Source: Alteromonas sp. M12 (GTDB taxonomy: Bacteria > Pseudomonadota > Gammaproteobacteria > Enterobacterales > Alteromonadaceae). From it: 64,000 bases of DNA. The notes beneath the pieces were generated by a model. It saw only the letters and a list, made by a program, of their open reading frames with translations. It was not told the origin of the DNA and did no database searches. Below, piece by piece: positions 8,201 through 16,463 of the stretch. The stretch lies in the NCBI RefSeq assembly GCF_037478005.1, contig NZ_CP144164.1, positions 3,968,001-4,032,000 of the forward strand. Reading direction: 5' to 3'. Each line of letters starts with the position of its first letter. Positions within the stretch are counted from its first letter, which is position 1. A program made the position numbers and the translations under genes.

Positions 8201-10540
8201 TTAAAACTCCATTCCGAAACGAACACCCATGGTACGTGGGGCGGCTACTCGTGCGACGCCATCCGATAGACCTGGGAAGTTAGAGCTTACGTCAGCAGTA
8301 CTCAATGTGACTTCATCTTCAATATTTTTGACGAAAGCTTGCACATACCAGTCTTCTTCTGGTGAGGTATAAACCACTGAAATATCTGATTTGCTAAAGG
8401 AGGGCTGTTCAAACTGAGCTACTATTTTATTGGACAATAAATCATAACCGTCATTCCAACGATACACTGCATTGAAAGTAATTGCAGCGTTACTCTCAAG
8501 CTCCCAAATACGTTCATAACCCAATGTAAATGCGAGTTCTGGGGATCTGTTAAGTGATGATCCCGATAGATTTACATTTGGCGTGATTTGGTAGTCGGTA
8601 TAAGTAGCATCTAACCACGTAAAGGAAGCTGTAACCTTACTCAAATCGGTTAAATAATAACGAGACTCCATTTCGAATCCATCAATTTCAGCTGCACCTG
8701 CATTGGAAATGTTTTGACAAGGGGCACCACCACACAAGCCTAAATTATTTAACTGCAAATTTTCGTAATCGTAATGGAACAAGCTGAAAAATGTTCTTAG
8801 TCCATTATCCAAGTCCATTTTTATGCCTAACTCATAAGCAGTAAGATCTTCTGGTTGATAATAAATATAATCTTCGGTTTTAGGCGATTGACAATTTTCA
8901 TCACTGGCAACACAGCCATCATTGAATCCGCCGGCTTTGTATCCGGTAGATATATGACCATAAATTAATACTTCTTCACTGAAGTCGTAATCTAAACCAA
9001 CTTTCCAGGTCATTTCACTATACTCAACCGAAGCGTTGTTCAAAGAGTCAGGCAGTGGGTTAGTCGCACTAGCAGTGAAATCTAAAGGTTCATCCACAGT
9101 GACATGAAGTACACGTGCACCAACACGACGTTTTTCGTCATTGGTTTGGCGTACACCAAGGGTCAGAGCTAGGGTATCTGAAAAGCTATATCGACCCTGG
9201 GCAAAAGCAGCTATTGAATCAGCAGTAGTGGATTGTGGGAACCCATAGACATAACCATCGTATCCTTCGGTGCCCAAATTTCCAGGAAGAGAGGTGGCTA
9301 GTACTCCTTTAAAAATCGCTTCAATATCCGACTCTTCACTAAAATAATAAAGGCCACCTTGCAAATTTAAATCGTCGATTACATAAGTTAAGCGTAATTC
9401 GTGTGAATTTTGGCTATAGTCACCAGTTAAATCTCTAGGTACTGCAATAGGGCCGATTACAGGGTGAGTACCGAAGAAAAGACTATTTACTTCCCTACGT
9501 TCAAATTCCCGATAAGAACCAATATAGGTTAACGCTAACTCATCGGTTAGATCCCAGTTGAAGTCACTCATTATCCCCCAGATTTTATTGTCTGTAGAAG
9601 CCGTTACTGGGTCGACCCAATCCACTGTGAGCAATTCATCTGTACTTTTTTGGTCACCGATATAGGTAGGGTTAGTGCCGGCAACATCTCCTGACGGCGC
9701 GGCAATAGTATTACTATCAAAAAAGTTTGAAACCAATACTTGGCTACGTTCGTTACCTTGTATTTCACTATAATCCGTACGTATTAATAAACTAGCATCA
9801 TCACTGATATCGAATAGACCACTTAACCGGAAGGAAAGGTTGTCTTTATCTGGACCTTGCGGAGCATTGGACTCACTGCCACTTCGGATATAGCTGTCAC
9901 GCTTATCAATATTAACAGCCGCTCGAATCGCCGCATTGTCTGAAATAGGTACATTAATCATACCGCTGGCTTGTTTTTGATTGAAGCTACCTAAAGACAC
10001 GTCAAACGAACCATAAACATAATCAATACTTGGTTTAGCTGACATAACATTAATCAAGCCAGCCGTAGCATTCCGTCCATACAATGTACCTTGAGGTCCT
10101 CGTAAGACTTCAACTTGCTCTAAGTCAAAAAATGATACTTCTTGCGCCTGAGCACGGGCAATATACACACCATCTTGCAAAAATGAAGCTGAAGGATCAC
10201 CTTTCTCAGTGTTATCACTACTTGATATTCCACGAATGGTTATTTGTAATCCGTTATTTCGATCGATAGAAATATTCGGAGTTGAATCCTGTAAAGAAGT
10301 GGGATCGGTAATTCCGGCGGTCTTTAAGTCTTTAGCAGACAGCGCGGTAACCGCAGAAGAAGTTTTCGATAGTGTCGTCCCAAGCCGAGTAGAGGTGACT
10401 TCTATAACCTCTAAGTCTTTTAAACTCTTTGTACTTTCATCACTCTCTTGTGCAAAAGCAACCGAAGATAGCGTACAAAGTGACGCGCATGTGGAGACAA
10501 TAATTTGTGTTAGTTTATTCTTTTTAAAATGCATTCTCAT
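8201..10540 (-). CDS. TonB-dependent outer-membrane receptor (glycoside locus)
   Basis: Outer-membrane receptor of 779 aa that takes up a ligand with energy from TonB. A signal peptide ends near SSVAFAQ. A TonB-box-like segment (LEVIEVTSTR) follows, then a plug domain containing VEVLRGPQGTLYGRNATAG, a 22-strand-type barrel, and a C-terminal Phe (GVRFGMEF) as usual for beta-barrel assembly. It resembles the broad TonB-receptor group common in Alteromonadales that includes many oligosaccharide, polyphenol and siderophore receptors. Gene context (two GH3 enzymes, symporter) argues for a glycoside. The start could be ATG 10540 or ATG 10534. A palindrome shared with the GH3 operon lies about 60 bp upstream. 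Confidence 0.87.
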   Translation of the reverse strand: MRMHFKKNKLTQIIVSTCASLCTLSSVAFAQESDESTKSLKDLEVIEVTSTRLGTTLSKTSSAVTALSAKDLKTAGITDPTSLQDSTPNISIDRNNGLQITIRGISSSDNTEKGDPSASFLQDGVYIARAQAQEVSFFDLEQVEVLRGPQGTLYGRNATAGLINVMSAKPSIDYVYGSFDVSLGSFNQKQASGMINVPISDNAAIRAAVNIDKRDSYIRSGSESNAPQGPDKDNLSFRLSGLFDISDDASLLIRTDYSEIQGNERSQVLVSNFFDSNTIAAPSGDVAGTNPTYIGDQKSTDELLTVDWVDPVTASTDNKIWGIMSDFNWDLTDELALTYIGSYREFERREVNSLFFGTHPVIGPIAVPRDLTGDYSQNSHELRLTYVIDDLNLQGGLYYFSEESDIEAIFKGVLATSLPGNLGTEGYDGYVYGFPQSTTADSIAAFAQGRYSFSDTLALTLGVRQTNDEKRRVGARVLHVTVDEPLDFTASATNPLPDSLNNASVEYSEMTWKVGLDYDFSEEVLIYGHISTGYKAGGFNDGCVASDENCQSPKTEDYIYYQPEDLTAYELGIKMDLDNGLRTFFSLFHYDYENLQLNNLGLCGGAPCQNISNAGAAEIDGFEMESRYYLTDLSKVTASFTWLDATYTDYQITPNVNLSGSSLNRSPELAFTLGYERIWELESNAAITFNAVYRWNDGYDLLSNKIVAQFEQPSFSKSDISVVYTSPEEDWYVQAFVKNIEDEVTLSTADVSSNFPGLSDGVARVAAPRTMGVRFGMEF

Positions 10541-10600
10541 GTGTCCTTATTTTAAAAACCTCACACTCAGCAACAAAACCTTATTCGCAACATTTTTGCA

Positions 10601-10613
10601 ACACCGTGTGGAA
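10601..10613 (-). promoter_or_regulatory. Candidate operator upstream of the TonB receptor
   Basis: ACACCGTGTGGAA matches the reverse complement of the operator at 141-156 over 13 bases, and is about 60 bp before the receptor start. This suggests that receptor and GH3 operon are co-regulated. The rest of 10541-10967 is AT-rich and shows no credible gene. Confidence 0.5.
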
Positions 10614-10967
10614 TTTTTTGATTATGACAACTCAATAACTAAAATAAAGTTAGCTTCCATCTATTTATCAGATAACCATGAAACCCATTATTTCTTCATA
10701 TAAAACAATACACTAAAGATAAATCAAATGGATTTTTGCGTAAAATACAACCCGATAACTTGTGTTTAAGCCGAGAAAAATACATTAACAAATAATTAAA
10801 ACAATAAAACAATGTAGTTAAATCTAAGTAAAATATATGTTTAAAAATAACAAGCACTATTGAACAATTTGAAAGTCGTTGGCCGATAACAACGATTTTT
10901 AGAAACATGAAATAGCTAATTCACCTTGGCATATGACTCTTGAAAGCGTCACATTGATCAAAAGTGA

Positions 10968-11147
10968 ACTCAGTGGCACGACACCTATGAAGTGTTAGGC
11001 AGCTTTGGACGTCCCGGACGCTATCCTGGCCAATTTACCTGGCTTCACAGCGTAGTTGTAGACAGCGATGGTAATTTATATACCTCAGAAGTAAGCACAG
11101 GCAGACGGGTGCAGAAGTTTGTGTTCACTGGGTTTGCTGGCGATTAG
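10968..11147 (+). pseudogene. 3' remnant of a beta-propeller (NHL/SMP-30-like) gene
   Basis: A 59-codon open stretch without a start codon reads into TAG at 11145. Its product has the look of a last propeller blade: GSFGRPGRYPGQFTWLHSV, then VVDSDGNLYTSEV and TGRRVQKFVFTG. This HxVxVDxxGNxYxxE pattern is typical of NHL-repeat or 6-bladed TolB-like propellers. An in-frame TGA lies immediately upstream (10965) and no start or signal peptide precedes it. It is read as a decayed C-terminal fragment left after deletion. Whether other fragments survive nearby was not resolved. Confidence 0.6.
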
Positions 11148-11184
11148 TGGCCTAGGCGAATAATACTGTTTTTACACTGGATAC

Positions 11185-11223
11185 TATCAAGCTTGCCCAT
11201 GCAGATAAGGAGCAAGCTTGATA
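11185..11223. repeat. 12-bp inverted repeat downstream of DUF748 gene
   Basis: TATCAAGCTTGC and GCAAGCTTGATA form a perfect 12-bp stem with a 15-nt loop. There is no clear T-run on either side, so it could be a weak terminator for the DUF748 gene or an unrelated palindrome. Confidence 0.4.
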
Positions 11224-11243
11224 AATTTCAAGAGATTAACTGC

Positions 11244-14200
11244 TTAGTTGGCTTTCAGCGTAAGTGTTACACCACTTTCAGCACTGGCTAAATGTTGGCG
11301 ACTGTTGAGTAAAAACAGTCGGTTGGGATCAATACTTCCGTTTTCACTTAAAAACATTTTTACCGATTTGGCCCTATCTTCAGCAAGTTTAGCTAATTCA
11401 TGGCGAGGAACGTTGATAGTGCTTCGAACTTGATTGTACATCGCAATCATCAACGCTTGCTCTAATTGCTCCTCTGGAACGATTTTCTCGCTATCTCCTT
11501 CTTGCAATCTCGTCTTTATCAGCTTTCTTTGTTCTTCAATCTCTTTATTTGTAGCTGTAGTGAACAGGGTTCTTAAGGCATCTGCAATTGGACCTGAAAG
11601 TGGCACTGTAGATGGACTAAAACCTTCAGGAAGAGATGTTTGTTTGGAAATTTCCTGAAGGTTGGCTTGTAACTTTTGCTCAGCCAACTCATAAGCATCC
11701 GTCACTTCGTTCACCGTGCCTTCAATATCGACTTTCAGCCCCGGACGTTTTGCCAAGGCTGCTGCTAAGGTTTGAAGGGTTTGCGAAGCCGCTTCGTTGA
11801 GCTCAGCAGAGCCATCGGCAAAGGTCACTTTATTCAGCTCATCTTCACTACCGACTAAATTTGCCAATAAGGAAAAAGGGGCTGTCACCGCTTTGGTGAT
11901 GATATTGCCAAGGGCTTTGAATATGATTGAACCAAAACCGAAGCTCGGGTTATTTAAGTCTCCAGATACTTCCATTCCCAGATCAATAACGCCGTTAGAG
12001 TCCTGTAATAATGCAATGGCTAAGGATAGGGGCAGATTAACCGCCTGCTCCGAATTAGTTTTGCGCCCCAAGGTGAGTTGGTCGATAACGATCTTGTTGT
12101 CACCCACTAGCTGGTTATTTTCGAGCTTATATTCCACATTTAGTGACAGTAATCCTTTATCAATAAAGTGCCCCATATAAGTACCTGAATAGGGATTAAC
12201 TGAGGTCAGTTCTGCACCGTCAACAGAGAAATTTAAATCCAGATAAATCTGTTCAATAAGAGGGTTAACTTCCCCTTTTAAAATCACTGGTGCGTAACCA
12301 TCAATTTTACCCATTAAGTTAACATTTGCAGTGGTATCTGGCGTGGAGGAAAGTGACTTTATGTTTCCGTTCAATGCCTCGATACCTGATGCAAAAGGGG
12401 CTCTTAAAGAATTATCTTCGAAATAAGCACTGCCATCATTGATACTAATATCGTCAATCCTAATGGCGATGTTATTAGAGGCAGATTGAGTATCTTCAGT
12501 CCCTTCTTGCGCCGCTGACTCTGGTGGTGAAGCATCATCTGCAACCAGCGCGGAATCAGCCTCGGTTGAAGCATTTTGCACCAGAAGGTCGCCAATATTC
12601 GTTTGTTTGCCTTTGTGAATAATGAACTTGGTGTAGGGTTTATCGAACATGACAGCTTGTACTGAAAGTTGATTTTCCAGTGACTGATATTGAATACCTT
12701 GGATATTCATATCCTGCCATTTAAGTAAGGGTTGTTGTTGTAGTCCGTCAATCACCGTCAGGTTGGCGATATTGGCATCGCCTGTGAAGGTGATTGGACT
12801 CGCAGTTCCCGCATCAAATGTCCCTGAGATCCCCACGGCGCCATCTTGCAAGATCGCGTTTACATAGGGAAGCAAATAGGATTGAAGTTGGCTTAACGCA
12901 AACTGGTTAATCTCAAAAGAACCAGAAACTTGCTCAGAAGATACGTTGACTTTCCCATCGCTACTAAGGTAACCAGAAGCTTGTTCAGGATACCCCCTAA
13001 CCTCGCCACCGACTCCTAAATCTAGGCTATACTCGATAGGTAGCTGAAAACTTGTATCAACAACACCAGTGGTGGCATTTAAATCAAAAACTCGCCAATG
13101 CATGCCCTTAGAAACATGACTTTCATTGATCTGAAAATCCCCATTATTTAGCGCGAAAGATTGCAAAATGACTCGCCAGTTGGATTCATCAATTTGACTC
13201 GTTTGAGTATTGACTTGCTGCTCAGCTAAAGAAGAGGTTTGTTTTGTCGTTGCGATTGATGATGGCATAAACATAGCTTGTAAATCCAAGCCTTGCTCAT
13301 CAAGGTTTCCGTCAATCCAGGGTTTACTAATAATAACTTCAGCCACATCAATTTGTTCTGTGTCTGTGTCCAAACTAAGGTCGTGTATGTTGATTTCGGC
13401 CACTGTAATTCTTGGCTGAGTTAAATCGGATATTGTCAGTTCAGATAAAGTAAGCTGCGTATTATGAGCCTGAAAGCGAAGACTTTCTTGTCCTTCTGAT
13501 AAATGATAATCCCCGTAGAAATCTAATAATCCATTTGCCAGCCTTGCTTCAATGACGTCATTTGATAAAGGCCACAAAGGTGCAAGGGCTATCGCCGACA
13601 GTGCTATATTGCCTTTGATCTCAAAAGGTACCAATTGAACTTGACCAGCGAACCCAATGGAGCCGCCTTCAGAGGTTTCAATCTTAACGTTATAATGATT
13701 GTCTTCGGTTGCGGTATTTTGTTGTTCAGTTAGTTTAAATGTCGCTGCGCGGGTGTCGAAATCGGTTACCTCAAAAGCCAGATTCGGAAAAATAATATTG
13801 GTATTGGATACATCATCAGAAAATCGAATCTGTCCGCCTTCAAGATTCACTCTATTCACACGAAGAGGAGGAATTTCAGTCTGTTCTTTTTCGACGGGTT
13901 CTTTTTCAGCATTGGCTTCATTTAGACTATCAATAATGTCAGAAAAGTTAAATTGAGCCTGTTCACCTTCGGCGAGTCTAGCTATATGCCCATAAGGCTC
14001 GATGATAGATAAGTGTTCCAAAGTCGGTGTGAAATGTAGCAAGGTTTGCCAAAAGCTAGCATCCACTTCAAATAGCGAAACGTTAACAAAAGGTTGGTGA
14101 CTTTTATTTTCTTCAATAACCAAATTGGAAACGCGAATACGCAGTAAAAAAGGATTTATTCTCACTTTTTCAATACTGACAACACGATGCAATTTGTCAC

Positions 14201-14303
14201 TTAATAATTGCGCTAATTGGGATTGCAGAATCCATGGCGTTAGCACACCCAAAATAAGAGCATAAGTGAGATATGCGCAAAGCAAATAAGTGGTTATTCG
14301 CAA
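11244..14303 (-). CDS. DUF748 (AsmA-like) envelope protein
   Basis: Large protein of 1019 aa. It has one N-terminal membrane segment (about residues 5-27), followed by SIEKVRINPFLLRIRVSNLV and a long periplasmic beta-rich region. DUF748 proteins are AsmA-like and are thought to bridge the periplasm and act in envelope lipid homeostasis; the exact role here is unknown. Middle stretches are rich in Gln, Thr, Ser and Glu linkers (around residues 345-375 and 575-610). Near the C terminus (about residues 830-1015) is an OmpA-like segment with FADGSAELNEAASQTLQTLA. It is monocistronic and followed by an inverted repeat. Confidence 0.82.
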   Translation of the reverse strand: MRITTYLLCAYLTYALILGVLTPWILQSQLAQLLSDKLHRVVSIEKVRINPFLLRIRVSNLVIEENKSHQPFVNVSLFEVDASFWQTLLHFTPTLEHLSIIEPYGHIARLAEGEQAQFNFSDIIDSLNEANAEKEPVEKEQTEIPPLRVNRVNLEGGQIRFSDDVSNTNIIFPNLAFEVTDFDTRAATFKLTEQQNTATEDNHYNVKIETSEGGSIGFAGQVQLVPFEIKGNIALSAIALAPLWPLSNDVIEARLANGLLDFYGDYHLSEGQESLRFQAHNTQLTLSELTISDLTQPRITVAEINIHDLSLDTDTEQIDVAEVIISKPWIDGNLDEQGLDLQAMFMPSSIATTKQTSSLAEQQVNTQTSQIDESNWRVILQSFALNNGDFQINESHVSKGMHWRVFDLNATTGVVDTSFQLPIEYSLDLGVGGEVRGYPEQASGYLSSDGKVNVSSEQVSGSFEINQFALSQLQSYLLPYVNAILQDGAVGISGTFDAGTASPITFTGDANIANLTVIDGLQQQPLLKWQDMNIQGIQYQSLENQLSVQAVMFDKPYTKFIIHKGKQTNIGDLLVQNASTEADSALVADDASPPESAAQEGTEDTQSASNNIAIRIDDISINDGSAYFEDNSLRAPFASGIEALNGNIKSLSSTPDTTANVNLMGKIDGYAPVILKGEVNPLIEQIYLDLNFSVDGAELTSVNPYSGTYMGHFIDKGLLSLNVEYKLENNQLVGDNKIVIDQLTLGRKTNSEQAVNLPLSLAIALLQDSNGVIDLGMEVSGDLNNPSFGFGSIIFKALGNIITKAVTAPFSLLANLVGSEDELNKVTFADGSAELNEAASQTLQTLAAALAKRPGLKVDIEGTVNEVTDAYELAEQKLQANLQEISKQTSLPEGFSPSTVPLSGPIADALRTLFTTATNKEIEEQRKLIKTRLQEGDSEKIVPEEQLEQALMIAMYNQVRSTINVPRHELAKLAEDRAKSVKMFLSENGSIDPNRLFLLNSRQHLASAESGVTLTLKAN

Positions 14304-14564
14304 CCACTTGGGCTATTTACGAAATGCTGATGGTAAATTTCTAAGGGACATAATAATGATTTCATAATATTGCCAAAGCCTTTTAGATAGCCTTAGCATT
14401 TTAAAGTTGCGTGAGCACTGTAAACAAATTGCGCGTTACAAATAGCCTGAGAGTAGTAAAAACCTGAACTTATAAACAGCGAGTAACATCTTGGATTACA
14501 ACAATATCCACTAGGACCTTACGCGAAAGTGTTGCCCGCTAGACGTTACCCACAAATAAAATGA

Positions 14565-15137
14565 TTAGAGTGCGGTCATTATGTTGCCTAAACCAGACTG
14601 CAACAAAGATAGCGTATCTTCTTCTTCACTAAAGTAGCTATTAATTTGCGCAATAAAGTTGGCAATCATATCAGTATCTAAACCAAGCGCTTCAAATTGC
14701 TGTTTTAATTCATTAATTGCACTCAAAGATGAACTGTATTCAGAAGCTTTGTTAAGTAAACCAGAAACTGATGAACTGTTAGAAGATGAATCCGAAGTTA
14801 ATGTGGGAACGTTTTCTAACAACGAATCCAAACCAGGAATAGATTGCGCAAGTTGAGTGTAATCAGTTCCTGAAAGGTTGTTTTTAGCATAATCAAAAAT
14901 CGAAGCTAAGCCACCTTCCGACTGTGTTTCAGATACTTCTAGGTTATCAGAGACTAAACTAACTAAACTTGAAACATCAAGTGATTGAGTCTGTTCTGAC
15001 GACTCAGACTGGGTAGACTCGTTATTGATAGTCGCAGTGTTACCTAATAACCCCTTTAATTTATCCACAGTATCGTTGGCTGATACGTTAGTAGAAATAG
15101 TCAGTGTCGTGATGAGTAAAGCTAATAAAGTTTTCAT
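14565..15137 (-). CDS. DUF2780 (VcgC/VcgE-like) exported protein
   Basis: Small exported protein of 190 aa with a signal peptide cleaved after NVSA. The rest is acidic and Ser-rich with helical segments: VDKLKGLLGNTA, SIPGLDSLLENVP, then INELKQQFEALGLDTDMIAN and a C-terminal SLLQSGLGNIMTAL. The pattern (a run of short amphipathic helices, LGLDTDMI before FIAQINSYF) matches DUF2780, named from Vibrio VcgC/VcgE. Function is unknown. It stands alone between the DUF748 gene and REP array 1. Confidence 0.75.
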   Translation of the reverse strand: MKTLLALLITTLTISTNVSANDTVDKLKGLLGNTATINNESTQSESSEQTQSLDVSSLVSLVSDNLEVSETQSEGGLASIFDYAKNNLSGTDYTQLAQSIPGLDSLLENVPTLTSDSSSNSSSVSGLLNKASEYSSSLSAINELKQQFEALGLDTDMIANFIAQINSYFSEEEDTLSLLQSGLGNIMTAL

Positions 15138-15400
15138 TTAATATTCCTTTAATTCAAGCCCATTTTTTACGTTCAAACATGTAAAAAAACACAACTTGCT
15201 TTTTATGCATGTTATGTCCTGAGAATTTAAGTTGGTTTAGTTTCTTAATGTATGGATATTTCTAGCGCAAATTTTAACATGATTTGACGGCTGATTCTTT
15301 ACCAGAAGTGTAAAGATTGTCTTTACAAAACAGTCTATTTTCCACTCATAAATTCATGGTTAACCGCCGAGGTGCTTATACTAAATAGAAACCCTCACCT

Positions 15401-16101
15401 GTAGCATGGTCTTTAGGCCATGGAAGGTCGCTGCGCGGGGTTAAAACACCCGCCTACAAGAGCCATTCTTCCCGTAGCATGGCCTTTAGGCCATGGAAAG
15501 TCGCTGCGCGGGGTTAAAACACCCGCCTACAAGAGCCATTCCTCCCGTAGCATGGCCTTTAGGCCATGGAAGGTCGCTGCGCGGGGTTAAAACACCCGCC
15601 TACAAGAGCCATTCTTCCCGTAGCATGGCCTTTAGGCCATGGAAGGTCGCTGCGCGGGGTTAAAACACCCGCCTACAAGAGCCATTCTTCCTGTAGCATG
15701 GTCTTTAGGCCCATGGAAGGTCGCGCAACTGCGCGGGGCTAAAGCACCCACCTACAAGAGCCATTCTTCCCGTAGCATGGCCTTTAGGCCATGGAAGGTC
15801 GCGCAACTGCGCGGGGCTAAAGCACCCACCTACAAGAGCCATTCTTCCCGTAGCATGGCCTTTAGGCCATGCAAGGTCGCGCAACTGCGCGGAGTTAAAA
15901 CACCCACCTACAAGAGCCATTCTTCCCGTAGTATGGCCTTTAGGCCATGGAAGGTCGCTGCGCGGGGTTAAAGCACCCACCTACAAGAGCCATTCTTCCC
16001 GTAGCATGGCCTTTAGGCCATGGAAGGTCGCGCAACTGCGCGGGGTTAAAACACCCGCCTACAAGAGCCATTCTTCCCGTAGCATGGCCTTTAGGCCATG
16101 G
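15401..16101. repeat. REP/BIME tandem array 1 (10 units)
   Basis: Units begin with GTAG at 15401, 15474, 15547, 15620, 15693, 15772, 15850, 15928, 16001 and 16079 (the last a half unit). Period is 73 bp, or 78-79 bp when a GCAAC insert is present. Each unit has a palindrome CATGGCCTTTAGGCCATG after GTAG, then a spacer GAAGGTCGC, then an inverted second palindrome that on the minus strand reads GTAG followed by GCGGGTG/CTTTAG/CCCCGC. Both hairpins share a TTTA loop and both start with GTAG, the tetranucleotide typical of REP elements. Open frames on both strands are by-products of the periodicity. Confidence 0.9.
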
Positions 16102-16156
16102 CATAACCGTGTACCCGCCTCCAACAGTTCAGCAAACCAAAATTATTAGCAATAGT

Positions 16157-16222
16157 GAATTATTGAATTAATGAATTAATGAATTAATGAATTAATGAAT
16201 TATTGAATTATTGAATTATTGA
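16157..16222. repeat. AT-rich octamer microsatellite
   Basis: About eight tandem copies of an 8-bp unit GAATTAAT/GAATTATT, just after REP array 1 and about 240 bp before the TonB receptor gene. This is a candidate slippage-variable tract. The remainder up to 16463 is AT-rich upstream sequence with no other gene. Confidence 0.85.
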
Positions 16223-16463
16223 AGCAATATTTTGGCTTTTATATTTTAAAAAACCTTCACTGATTAACTAATTTTTTAACGCCTTTCTCTTCTTATAAAT
16301 TTTGACAAGCCATTAACAATGTGTATATATTAGCCACTTAGTTGATAAATCAAGTAATAATTAACACTATTAATCCACTAAAACCCAAGATTCACAGCGC
16401 ATTCTTGGATAAGACTTTACTGTTCAGATATAAAAATTCTAATAATTAAGAAGGTATTGAAAC

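Noticed and set aside
10696..10908. 70-codon minus-strand frame
   Set aside because: AT-rich region, Leu/Phe/Tyr-rich product, no ribosome site and no family.
15401..16101. CRISPR array
   Set aside because: Units are wholly repetitive with no unique spacers, repeats are long double hairpins, and no cas genes are present.
15639..16171. Open frames of 74-110 codons on both strands in REP array 1
   Set aside because: They are open only because the repeat period keeps stops out of frame; products are repeats of the hairpin sequence with no ribosome site.
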